Shown here: in pieces, positions 6,829-14,292 of the stretch
How the letters are laid out: every line of letters begins with the position of its first letter
Position numbering within the stretch: position 1 is the stretch's first letter
Source: Cellvibrionales bacterium UBA5860
GTDB lineage: Bacteria > Pseudomonadota > Gammaproteobacteria > Pseudomonadales > Porticoccaceae
Length of the DNA: 22,790 nt
Reading direction: 5' to 3'
Assembly (NCBI GenBank): GCA_002431545.1
Contig: DJFY01000120.1
Span: 6,014 to 28,803, forward strand
Translations under genes and position numbers: made by a program
Notes under the pieces: model-generated
Told to the model about the DNA's origin: nothing
What the model saw: only the letters and a program-made list of their open reading frames with translations
The model's database searches: none

Positions 6829-7938
6829 TCAACGCTGCGACAGGTAGTTGTGGGCCAGCGTGTTTACGCGCGCGCGGGTCGCGCCTGCGCCGATACCATT
6901 CAAGGTCTTTATGGCTTGGATCAGGTCGTCGAGCTGGCAGGCATCGGCCAGCCAGGGTTCGAGGAGATCGAGCGCCTCGCTGACCAGTGATCTCGCCCCG
7001 ACAATAAACGGGGTCAAGTCTGGTGTAGGGGTCGACTGGTCAAGCAGTTTTGCCGACAGTATACCTAATTGCGCTACCGATTCAGCACGACAGAGTATCT
7101 GCCCGACGCTTTCCACTAGACTAGCCTGGTCGATTGAAGCGGACAGTGCATCCGCGGCGGCGAATAGCGCGCCCGCTATCGGCGCCAGCAACAGTGCATC
7201 CTCGAAAGTGCGCAGCGTTCGCGAGATGGTGATATCGGCATTGCCCGGGTCGCCCAGCAGGGCCGAGTGTGGCACGCGACAATTGTCTAGTACGAGATTG
7301 CAGTGCCCGCCCGGGCCGAGAGCGCGCTGGTGTGAGACGCCGGAAATTCGCAGGCCGTTTTGCGCGCTGTGCGCGAGTAGTGCCGAGTATTGCTTGAGCT
7401 TGCCATGTTGCCCAGTGATGGCCAGCACGATAAACCAATCTGCAAAAGGCCCGTCACTGACGTAGGCCTTGTCTCCGTCGATAATATACTCGCCGTTTTC
7501 CAAGCGCGCAGTACATTTCATGTGTTTCGGATGTGCGCCGACGCCGGGTTCGGAAATGGCCAGCGCACATAGACTTCTTCCATCGAGAATATCGGCGATC
7601 GCCGGTTGCCATTCTGGTCCGGCGTAGGATTGAAGCAGACCGACCTTGAGCAACTGGCCCAGCCACATTGCCGCCAGGCCGGGGTCGGCACAATTGCGTG
7701 CAATTGCGAGGGCGGCGCCTGCAACTTTTGCATATCCGCCAGCAGCGGGTGAGAAATCTCGCAATAATCCACGTTCACAGAGCGGCTGCCAATAATCCCG
7801 AAAAAACGTTGTGCGTGCTTGATCGGGCCTTGTATGCGCCGCGTGGCGAAGTGTGGTGAAGCCGCTAAAGTAACGGGCGACGTTGTCGTAAATAGAATGA
7901 CTTGGGGTGTGGAACATTCTTATATCCGGCTTGGGCAT
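6829..7938 (-). CDS. Acyl-CoA-dehydrogenase-like flavoprotein, divergent
   Basis: A 369-residue protein of the ACAD fold. The middle beta domain is clear: a modified first signature, ALAISEPGVGAHPKHMKC, where the family normally has TEPxAGSD; then YIIDGDKAYVSDGPFADWFIV (normally INGxKxWISN); then NLVLDNCRVPHSALLG. The C-terminal domain is unusual. The RxxFG motif, the QxxGGxGY segment and the final IYEGT with its catalytic Glu are all absent. A Glu in TLRTFEDALLLAPIAG falls roughly where isovaleryl-CoA dehydrogenase carries its alternative catalytic Glu, but this is alignment by eye. It could be a specialised dehydrogenase or a non-catalytic relative. It is first in an operon with MoxR and VWA genes, which is rare for ACADs. 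The start at 7938 is the longest ATG; an alternative is ATG 7917. Confidence 0.8.
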   Translation of the reverse strand: MPKPDIRMFHTPSHSIYDNVARYFSGFTTLRHAAHTRPDQARTTFFRDYWQPLCERGLLRDFSPAAGGYAKVAGAALAIARNCADPGLAAMWLGQLLKVGLLQSYAGPEWQPAIADILDGRSLCALAISEPGVGAHPKHMKCTARLENGEYIIDGDKAYVSDGPFADWFIVLAITGQHGKLKQYSALLAHSAQNGLRISGVSHQRALGPGGHCNLVLDNCRVPHSALLGDPGNADITISRTLRTFEDALLLAPIAGALFAAADALSASIDQASLVESVGQILCRAESVAQLGILSAKLLDQSTPTPDLTPFIVGARSLVSEALDLLEPWLADACQLDDLIQAIKTLNGIGAGATRARVNTLAHNYLSQR

Positions 7939-7996
7939 CGCACCTACGTTGAGACGCCATGTCCCAGTGTGGCGAGCGTTTCCCGTTGAATAAAAC

Positions 7997-8005
7997 TGGT
8001 ATTAT
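7997..8005 (+). promoter_or_regulatory. Extended -10 promoter for the Smr gene
   Basis: TGGTATTAT (TGn plus TATTAT, five of six to TATAAT) with no good -35. The expected start is near 8012, about 26 bases before the Smr ATG. It overlaps the divergent promoter of the ACAD-like operon. Confidence 0.4.
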
Positions 8006-8029
8006 GTGTGTGTCCTGAAAGCGACTCAA
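8001..8029 (-). promoter_or_regulatory. Sigma-70 promoter of the ACAD-like/MoxR/VWA operon
   Basis: On the minus strand, TTGAGT (8029-8024), a 17-base spacer and CATAAT (8006-8001) fit -35/-10 boxes. The expected start is near 7994, 56 bases before the ATG at 7938. The -10 box lies opposite the -10 of the divergent Smr promoter. Confidence 0.5.
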
Positions 8030-8037
8030 ATTAGCGT

Positions 8038-8655
8038 ATGCGGGTACCTGGGGTGACTAGCGAAAGCGACAAGGGACTTTTTCGACAATTTATGGGTGAT
8101 GTGGAGCCGCTATCTGGCGAACAGAAAGCGCCTCGCGATCGCTCATCCGCCGATACCGCGAAGTATCGCCCCGGGGTTTCGGCCCGGCGTCACGCGGCCC
8201 AGGGGCAGGGTTTGGAAAAACTCAATTTTCTTGCCGATCTAGAGCACGTAAAAAGAATACAGCCCTGGGATGTACTGGAGTTCAAGCGCGACGGTGTGCA
8301 GCACGCTGTATACAGAAATCTAAAGCGTGGCAGGTACCCGAGCGATGCTACGCTCGATCTGCATCGGCATACGGTTAATCAGGCGCGCACTGCGGTATTT
8401 CAGTTTATCAACGATTGCCTGTGGCACGATATTCGCTGCTGCACGGTCGTGCATGGGCGCGGCGATCGCGCCGAAAACAAGGCCCTGCTTAAAAGTTGTG
8501 TAAACCACTGGCTGAGACAATTTGACGAAGTGCTCGCTTTTCACAGTGCGACGCCAGCTGCGGGCGGTTCCGGTTCGACCTGTGTGCTGCTGAAAAAGAG
8601 TCGTCGAAAGAAAGAGGAAAACAGGGAAAAGTATGCGACGGGACGACAGGAGTAA
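8038..8655 (+). CDS. smrA: Smr-domain protein, SmrA-like putative DNA endonuclease
   Basis: A 205-residue protein of the small MutS-related (Smr) family, named from MutS2 C-termini. The N-terminal segment LFRQFMGDVEPL is characteristic of proteobacterial SmrA proteins. The Smr domain occupies about residues 100-190, with LDLHRHTVNQAR (the family LDLHG motif, here LDLHR) and VVHGRG (the HGxG motif). The C-terminus is basic (KKSRRKK). Related proteins nick DNA or bind nucleic acids; the exact role in gammaproteobacteria is poorly known. The start at ATG 8038 lacks a clear ribosome site, and GTG 8053 is an alternative that keeps the conserved part. The last codons contain the AGGAG that may serve the small frame at 8659. 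Confidence 0.85.
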   Translation: MRVPGVTSESDKGLFRQFMGDVEPLSGEQKAPRDRSSADTAKYRPGVSARRHAAQGQGLEKLNFLADLEHVKRIQPWDVLEFKRDGVQHAVYRNLKRGRYPSDATLDLHRHTVNQARTAVFQFINDCLWHDIRCCTVVHGRGDRAENKALLKSCVNHWLRQFDEVLAFHSATPAAGGSGSTCVLLKKSRRKKEENREKYATGRQE

Positions 8656-8658
8656 AAC

Positions 8659-8742
8659 GTGGTCGAGACAATGATCGCTAGAGCTCGGCAGATATGGCTT
8701 GCCGTGACGGGGTACGCTCTGCTACTGGTTGCACGCAAGTAG
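8659..8742 (+). CDS. Possible 27-residue microprotein
   Basis: A GTG-start frame of 28 codons including the stop begins three bases after the Smr stop. A strong AGGAG ribosome site (8648-8652) lies six bases upstream. An internal ATG at 8671 would give 23 residues. The peptide is basic at the start (MIARARQIW) followed by a short hydrophobic stretch (LAVTGYALLLVA) and ends in RK, so it might associate with the membrane. I know no family for it. The good ribosome site and position favour translation, but it could also be the remnant start of a lost gene. Confidence 0.35.
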   Translation: MVETMIARARQIWLAVTGYALLLVARK

Positions 8743-8816
8743 TGGTACGATTAGGGAAACTCTACCCCGCAATAGCGAGTGTACTCCCGCGCTTTCCCGG
8801 TAGCGTCGATACCAAC

Positions 8817-8833
8817 TTGTGCAGGGTGCACAA
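8817..8833. promoter_or_regulatory. Operator-like palindrome upstream of the GGDEF-EAL gene
   Basis: TTGTGCA-GGG-TGCACAA, a perfect 7-base inverted repeat with a three-base centre, ends 35 bases before the ATG at 8869. It could bind a dimeric regulator or form a short hairpin in the mRNA leader. The rest of the gap 8743-8868 shows only the ribosome site GGAGG at 8854-8858. Confidence 0.4.
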
Positions 8834-8868
8834 CCGGTCCATGGCGGCAGGTGGGAGGCAGTTTTTCA

Positions 8869-11418
8869 ATGGCTGAGCGATTGGCGGCCCTGGCGCTACG
8901 GTCCCTGGCATTTGACGCGCCGTTTCCTATGTTGATCGCCGATCAACAGCAAATTATTGTCAAGATCAATGCCGCTTGCCGACACCTTTGCGGTTTCTCA
9001 GAAGGGCAACTGGTGGGTGCGCCGTTGACGTCGATATATCCTGAAACAGCCCAGCAGGACGCCTGTGGATTCGACGCAGGCTTCCGCGAATTTTTGTCGG
9101 GTGCCAGTGCCGGGTCGTCGTTTTCCGCGCCGACAGTTCGTCGCCTTGAAAGTGGAGAGACAACTGAATTTTTCGAAACCATAAGTGCGCTAGAAAACAC
9201 TTTCGAACATGCGACGACTTATCTCGTCACCCTGCGCGAGATGGCGCAAGCCGAGACCTCCCAGTCAAAACACGACGATATTCGACAGACTTTTCGCGAG
9301 GTCATTGAGGCCATGCCCGACGGCGTCGTGCTCGCGGAAGACCGCCAGATCATCGACTGTAACGAAGGTTTTGCGAAGATGGTGGCGCGCAGCAAAGAAG
9401 ATATTGTCGGCTCGTCAGTAGTCGAGTTGTCGGCCTCTGTGCAGGCCGATGGTATGCCATCGGGGTCGCGTGCCGGACAAATCTTTTCCTCGGTTATTGC
9501 CGGGCGTGTGGGTTGCATAGAGTGGATACTCAAGCGTGCGGATGGCGACCTGATGGAAATCGAGGCGAGTCTAAGCCCGGTCGTTATTGGAGGTCGGCAC
9601 GTCGTGCTTGCGGGTATTCGCGATATCACTGCGCGCAAGCGCATCGAGCGTGAACGCCAGGCGTTGCTGGATGAACTCGCGGAAAAAGAAGAGTTGACGC
9701 GCCTGGCGACCCGGGCTTCGGGTGTTGTGCCCTGGGTGCTGGATATCGAAAGTGGCAGGATCCAATGGTCCGACAACGCAGTCGATTCTTTCGGTATCAG
9801 CCGCGAGCGGCTCGGTACAACAGTGGACGATATTCTGGCTTTAATGTCCGAGGAGAATCGCGTCGCGCTCAACGAGGCAATTGCACAGTGCATATCTACC
9901 GGTGAACCGTTCAAACTGGAAACTAACCAGTCGAGGCAGAACGACAACGATCTGGAACAGCGGTGGTATCGAACCCAGGGACAGGTGGAATACGACGCTA
10001 GCGGTAAAGCCCTTAAGATTCGCGGTACGGTTCTCGATTTCACCGATCTGAAGATCGCGCAACAGGAAATCACCCGGCTGGCTTATTACGACCCCCTCAC
10101 TGGCCTGGCAAACCGTCGGCTGTTGCTCGACAGATTGCAGCAGGCCTGTGTTCAGGCGGTCCGGCGCTCCTGTAGTGGCGCGGTGCTCTATATCGATCTG
10201 GATCGCTTTAAGTTGCTCAACGATAGTCTCGGCCACAAAACCGGCGACGATTTACTAAAAGACGTTGGCAAGCGTTTGCTGAGCATTTTACGCGAAGAAG
10301 ACACAGTCGCCCGTCTCGGTGGAGATGAATTCGTCGTGCTGCTGCCCCTTATCGAGGGTGATATCGACAAGGTGGCCGGCGTTGTGCGGCGCGTGGCGGA
10401 CTTGTTGCGCCAGAATCTGGCGGGAGATTACCTGCTTAACGGTTATAACTATCATTTATCGGCGAGTGTGGGTGCGGCAATTTTTCCGCAGGACGGCGAG
10501 CGGGCGGATTTGATTTTGCAGCACGCAGATGCGGCTATGTACCTGGCCAAGCGTGGTGGCAGGAACATGGTCTCGTTCTATCACGCGTCCATGCAGGCAG
10601 AGGCCGATGCCAGACTGGGGCTGGAGCAGGACTTGCGAAACGCCCTTGGCAACGGTGAGCTGGAATTGTACTTTCAGCCGAAAATTAATATCGATAAGGA
10701 CGGCGCTGTCATCGGTGCTGAAGCCTTGCTGCGCTGGAATCACCCTGTTCGCGGTATGGTCATGCCGGACCTGTTTATTCCTGTGGCGGAGGAAACCGGG
10801 TTGATTATCGGTATCGGTCAGTGGGTATTGGAGAGCGCTTGTGCACAGGTCAGTCGCTGGCTGGGGACGCGGGCAGGGGACCAGGCAATTGCAGTTGCGG
10901 TAAATGTCAGTCCCTCCCAGTTCCGCCATGCGAAATTTGTTGCCAATATCCAGCGAATAATCGGAAAACTGGAGATACCAGGGCACTTGCTAACCCTCGA
11001 AATTACCGAAGGTACATTGATCGACAATCTCGAGGACACCAAAATAAAACTCGCAGCCCTCCAGGAAATCGGCGTCAAAATATCTGTCGACGACTTTGGT
11101 ACCGGTTATTCTTCGCTTTACTACCTGAAAAATCTGCCTTTAAACGAATTAAAAATTGATCGCACCTACGTCAAGGACATCATTGAGGACAAAAGCGATG
11201 CTGCCATTGTCTCCACCATCATGGCGATCGCAAAAAATCTGGGTTTGCAGGCCGTAGCCGAAGGTGTGGAAACCCAAGCGCAGGCTGAACTCCTGCGCTT
11301 GATGGGTTGTCACTTGCATCAGGGTTACCTGTATGCCCGTCCGATGCCGCAAAAAGAATTCACTGAAAAATACATCGAAGGCCCTTCTTCTGCCGAAGCT
11401 GAATCGAGCGGCGGTTGA
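8869..11418 (+). CDS. PAS-PAS-PAS-GGDEF-EAL cyclic-di-GMP protein
   Basis: An 849-residue cytoplasmic signalling protein with no predicted membrane segment. The start at ATG 8869 is chosen for its GGAGG site ten bases upstream; an upstream in-frame ATG at 8779 lacks one. Three PAS-like domains occupy about residues 10-125, 140-260 and 279-398. The GGDEF domain follows (about 405-565) with an intact GGDEF motif at 484-488 and an RxxD inhibitory site at 475-478 in the correct spacing. The EAL domain (about 585-835) keeps EALLR at 618-622, the Glu of LEITEG, DDFGTGYSS from about 741, and EGVET. Both synthesis and hydrolysis of c-di-GMP are therefore possible, with the PAS domains sensing an unknown signal. 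It is a single gene, possibly read from the upstream Smr unit. Confidence 0.93.
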   Translation: MAERLAALALRSLAFDAPFPMLIADQQQIIVKINAACRHLCGFSEGQLVGAPLTSIYPETAQQDACGFDAGFREFLSGASAGSSFSAPTVRRLESGETTEFFETISALENTFEHATTYLVTLREMAQAETSQSKHDDIRQTFREVIEAMPDGVVLAEDRQIIDCNEGFAKMVARSKEDIVGSSVVELSASVQADGMPSGSRAGQIFSSVIAGRVGCIEWILKRADGDLMEIEASLSPVVIGGRHVVLAGIRDITARKRIERERQALLDELAEKEELTRLATRASGVVPWVLDIESGRIQWSDNAVDSFGISRERLGTTVDDILALMSEENRVALNEAIAQCISTGEPFKLETNQSRQNDNDLEQRWYRTQGQVEYDASGKALKIRGTVLDFTDLKIAQQEITRLAYYDPLTGLANRRLLLDRLQQACVQAVRRSCSGAVLYIDLDRFKLLNDSLGHKTGDDLLKDVGKRLLSILREEDTVARLGGDEFVVLLPLIEGDIDKVAGVVRRVADLLRQNLAGDYLLNGYNYHLSASVGAAIFPQDGERADLILQHADAAMYLAKRGGRNMVSFYHASMQAEADARLGLEQDLRNALGNGELELYFQPKINIDKDGAVIGAEALLRWNHPVRGMVMPDLFIPVAEETGLIIGIGQWVLESACAQVSRWLGTRAGDQAIAVAVNVSPSQFRHAKFVANIQRIIGKLEIPGHLLTLEITEGTLIDNLEDTKIKLAALQEIGVKISVDDFGTGYSSLYYLKNLPLNELKIDRTYVKDIIEDKSDAAIVSTIMAIAKNLGLQAVAEGVETQAQAELLRLMGCHLHQGYLYARPMPQKEFTEKYIEGPSSAEAESSGG

Positions 11419-11601
11419 GGCCCCGCTTCCGCCCGGAAAGCGTTAGGTTTTCTATGGGGCAGCAGCTATTTCTTGCACTGCAGTGTGCGCCGCTCAATAT
11501 TGACTACACTGATTAATGACGGGCCAATTTGTAGATGTGGTTAAGGTATCGCGCCACACTTTCCGCCCGTCCTTTCTCTTTGTCCTAGAAGGAGTAGCTT
11601 T

Positions 11602-11811
11602 ATGCCCAGTCACACTTACAAGCACATCGAAGTCACAGGCAGCTCTACAGAGGGTACGGATGACGCGATCCGCACGGCGATTCGCGAAGCGTCGAAGACT
11701 CTGGATCACCTTCACTGGTATGAGGTAACCGACAGTCGGGGGTTTATCGAGGATGGGGAGGTCAAGCACTGGCAGGTGACGCTCAAAATCGGGTTTCGTC
11801 TTAATCGTTGA
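11602..11811 (+). CDS. Dodecin family flavin-binding protein
   Basis: A 69-residue protein matching dodecins, which form hollow dodecamers that store or buffer flavins (FMN, riboflavin). The pattern is HTYKHIEVTGSS, then a helix with AIREASKTLDHLHWYEV carrying the flavin-stacking Trp, then a strand hairpin ending VKHWQVTLKIGFRL. The ATG has an AAGGAG site at 11589-11594, seven bases upstream. It is monocistronic between the GGDEF-EAL gene and hppA. Length and all secondary elements are normal for the family. Confidence 0.93.
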   Translation: MPSHTYKHIEVTGSSTEGTDDAIRTAIREASKTLDHLHWYEVTDSRGFIEDGEVKHWQVTLKIGFRLNR

Positions 11812-11849
11812 TGTTTGAATACAAGCGGCAGCTACGCTGCTTAGCGAGT

Positions 11850-11894
11850 TCCCGCGGGCTTTCGCGCGCGGGAGCGGCTGCTCGAACCTTTTTT
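11850..11894 (+). terminator. Possible terminator after the dodecin gene
   Basis: TCCCGCG (11850-11856) pairs with CGCGGGA (11867-11873), and an outer CGAG/CTCG pairing is possible. A T6 run follows at 11889-11894, some 15 bases after the inner stem, which is a looser arrangement than a standard intrinsic terminator. Confidence 0.35.
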
Positions 11895-11977
11895 ACGGCT
11901 GAATAAACAGTTTTCATTCGACTATCGCCCGACTAATTGACCCCCACTTTTATATTCCTGGTGATTCTGACAACTGC

Positions 11978-12005
11978 TTGATAATTACTCATGTAAATAT
12001 ATTAT
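11978..12005 (+). promoter_or_regulatory. Sigma-70 promoter of hppA
   Basis: TTGATA (11978-11983), a 16-base spacer and TATTAT (12000-12005), each five of six to consensus. The expected start is near 12012, leaving an mRNA leader of about 120 bases. The 319-base gap 11812-12130 thus holds the dodecin end, this promoter and the leader. Confidence 0.55.
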
Positions 12006-12024
12006 GGAGGTAGTTGTTAGTAGT

Positions 12025-12045
12025 ACCCGGCGTGCCTCGCCGGGT
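12025..12045 (+). other. Stable hairpin in the hppA 5' leader
   Basis: ACCCGGCG (12025-12032), loop TGCCT, CGCCGGGT (12038-12045): a perfect eight-base-pair GC-rich stem close to the predicted mRNA 5' end. No T-run follows directly; a T7 run occurs about 40 bases later near 12085. It could stabilise the 5' end or be part of a regulatory leader. I recognise no known riboswitch. Confidence 0.45.
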
Positions 12046-12130
12046 TAGCTTCTTGATAGTTTCAAAGATAATAAGCGGATTCGGTTTTTTTAACGTTTCT
12101 AATCTAACGCGAAATACTATTGGGGGTTTC

Positions 12131-14122
12131 ATGACTGACTACACACTTTTACCGCCCATTTTGGGTGGGGTCGGACTACTGTGTGCTTTCATTATCTACA
12201 GCCTGGTGATGCGCTACCCTGCCGGGGAAGACGCGATAAAAAAAATAGCTGATCAAATTCATCTTGGCGCTATGGTCTTTATGCGCCGGGAATACACTAT
12301 GCTGGCGCTCTTCGCCGGTGGCCTGCTGATCGCGGTGTTTCTCTCCCCCCTGGGCGCGAATACTGCGCTCGCCTTTGTAGTGGGGGCTTTGTGTTCTTCT
12401 ATAGCTGGCTGGCTTGGCATGATCGCAGCGACACGCGCCAATGTGAGAACGGCGACGGCCGCCAATACCAAGGGCGCTGCTTCGGCGCTGGCCGTTGCCT
12501 TTTACGGTGGCTCGGTCATGGGCTTGTGCGTTGCTTCGCTCGGCCTGGTGGGTCTGGGTGGCCTCTACCTGTATTTCGGCGGTGACCCTCATACTGCACA
12601 CGCCATTCACGGTTTCGGTATGGGGGCTTCGACGGTTGCCCTGTTTTCCCGTGTCGGGGGTGGCATCTATACCAAAAGTGCCGACGTGGGTGCTGACCTT
12701 GTTGGCAAGGTGGAGGCCGGAATACCGGAAGACGATCCGCGTAACCCCGGTGTGATTGCCGACAACGTGGGGGACAATGTCGGCGACGTGGCGGGTATGG
12801 GTTCTGACATCTTCGAGTCTTATTGCGGTTCGATGATTGCCTCGATAGCTATTGCCGCAACGCTTGTTGCCGATGCGGCCCAGTCGCAAAAAATGTTTTT
12901 GCCGCTGGCGCTGGCTTCGTTGGGCCTTGTGGCCTCGATTCTGGGTATTGTCGTGGTGCGTGCCCGTTCGGGCTCCGAGCCGAGCCAGGCCCTGCGTACG
13001 GGCACTATAGGCGCCCCGGTTGTCTTCATTATCGCCGCCTACTTTCTGGTCCAGGCCCTCGGCATAGAAATCGGGGTATGGCTCGCCGTGCTCAGCGGTG
13101 CGGTTGGCGGCATTCTCATCGGTCTGGTAACCGAGTACTACACCGGTGGCGCGCCGGTCAGAAAAATCGCCCATTCCGGTGAGACCGGGTCGGCCACGGT
13201 GATGATCACTGGCCTGGCGGTTGGCATGCAATCGGTGGTGTTACCGGTTCTTTTTATCGGTGCCATTATTTTCTTCTCCACGCAGCAGGCGGGTCTCTAC
13301 GGTGTTGGTATTGCGGCCGTTGGCATGCTGTCGACCGTGGGCATTACCATGGCTATCGATGCCTACGGGCCGGTTGCGGATAACGCTGGCGGTATCGCGG
13401 AGATGGGTGGCATGGGACACGATACACGAGAGATCACCGATTCACTCGATGAGTTGGGCAATACTACCGCGGCTATCGGCAAAGGTTTTGCCATTGGTGC
13501 TGCGGCACTTGCTGCGCTCGCCATCATTGCCGCCTTTGTCGAAACTGTCTCGGCCAACAAACCGGATTTTGAATTGCAGTTGTCGGATCCCGATGTACTG
13601 GTGGGCATGTTTATCGGTGGCTCGATTCCATTTCTTATTGCCTCGATCACAATGACAGCGGTAGGCGATGCTGCGTTTGACATGATTCGGGAGATTCGCC
13701 GGCAGTTCAAGGAGATACCGGGGCTACTGGAAGGCAAGGCCGAACCTGATACCGCCCGCTGCGTGGACATCGCAACCAGCGCCGCATTAAAGCGCATGCT
13801 ATTGCCCGGCGCTATTGCGGTTTTAGCGCCCGTGCTGGTGGGTTTTGTTTTGGGTGCGGAAGCGCTCGGCGGTATGCTGGGCGGTGGTCTGCTTGGGTGT
13901 GTGTTATTGGCGCTGATGATGGCCAACGCTGGCGGTGCCTGGGATAACGCCAAGAAATACATCGAAAAAGGCAATCTCGGGGGCAAGGGCTCAGCCGTGC
14001 ACGGTGCCGCGGTCGTAGGCGACACAGTGGGTGACCCCTTCAAGGATACATCGGGACCTTCCATGAATATCCTGATCAATGTAATGGCCATCGTCAGTCT
14101 GGTCATTGCGCCGCTTCTGTAA
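12131..14122 (+). CDS. hppA: Membrane-bound ion-pumping pyrophosphatase
   Basis: A 663-residue integral membrane pump, with about 16 membrane helices, that couples PPi hydrolysis to export of H+ or Na+. The start is ATG 12131 (MTDYTLLPPI); an upstream in-frame TTG would add an implausible leader. Active-site motifs are intact: DVGADLVGKVEAGIPEDDP from residue 185, DNVGDNVGDVAGMGSD, and near the C-terminus GGAWDNAKKYIE and GDTVGDPFKDTSGPS. At the position that separates the two classes, the motif is GNTTAAIGKG with Ala447 and Gly450 rather than Lys and Thr. By published rules this indicates a K+-dependent enzyme. The Glu of DIFESY is present, compatible with Na+ transport, but the ion cannot be settled by eye. 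It stands alone with its own promoter and terminator. Confidence 0.95.
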   Translation: MTDYTLLPPILGGVGLLCAFIIYSLVMRYPAGEDAIKKIADQIHLGAMVFMRREYTMLALFAGGLLIAVFLSPLGANTALAFVVGALCSSIAGWLGMIAATRANVRTATAANTKGAASALAVAFYGGSVMGLCVASLGLVGLGGLYLYFGGDPHTAHAIHGFGMGASTVALFSRVGGGIYTKSADVGADLVGKVEAGIPEDDPRNPGVIADNVGDNVGDVAGMGSDIFESYCGSMIASIAIAATLVADAAQSQKMFLPLALASLGLVASILGIVVVRARSGSEPSQALRTGTIGAPVVFIIAAYFLVQALGIEIGVWLAVLSGAVGGILIGLVTEYYTGGAPVRKIAHSGETGSATVMITGLAVGMQSVVLPVLFIGAIIFFSTQQAGLYGVGIAAVGMLSTVGITMAIDAYGPVADNAGGIAEMGGMGHDTREITDSLDELGNTTAAIGKGFAIGAAALAALAIIAAFVETVSANKPDFELQLSDPDVLVGMFIGGSIPFLIASITMTAVGDAAFDMIREIRRQFKEIPGLLEGKAEPDTARCVDIATSAALKRMLLPGAIAVLAPVLVGFVLGAEALGGMLGGGLLGCVLLALMMANAGGAWDNAKKYIEKGNLGGKGSAVHGAAVVGDTVGDPFKDTSGPSMNILINVMAIVSLVIAPLL

Positions 14123-14172
14123 ATGCAATGACCGCGCTTTTGGGTGCGCCATGAGCAGGGACTAGAACGCGG

Positions 14173-14200
14173 AAAAGAGCGCCTTGCGGCGCTCTTTTTT
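14173..14200. terminator. Intrinsic terminator after hppA
   Basis: GAGCGCC (14177-14183), loop TTGC, GGCGCTC (14188-14194), with A4 before and T6 after. It lies 50 bases beyond the hppA stop and in the converging gap with the yifB gene, which it may also serve. Confidence 0.9.
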
Positions 14201-14292
14201 CTTGTCAGTTGACGGGTATTGTCGCCGGGCGTTTTCCGAGCGGATCCATGCGGCTAGCAAGCGTGGTGTCAGCTGGCGATAGTTTTTTGTAC

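Noticed and set aside
8422..8437. Sigma-54-like element TGGCACG-N4-TCGCT inside the Smr gene
   Set aside because: Good match, but it lies within coding sequence over 400 bases from the next gene, with no NtrC-like site near it. Chance or a non-productive site is more likely.
11419..11601. Terminator-like GCTTCC/GGAAAGC stem after the GGDEF-EAL gene
   Set aside because: The stem is short with a bulge and only a T4 follows.
12176..13231. Long minus-strand open frame opposite hppA
   Set aside because: A shadow of a highly conserved membrane pump; its product is His/Arg-rich and resembles nothing.
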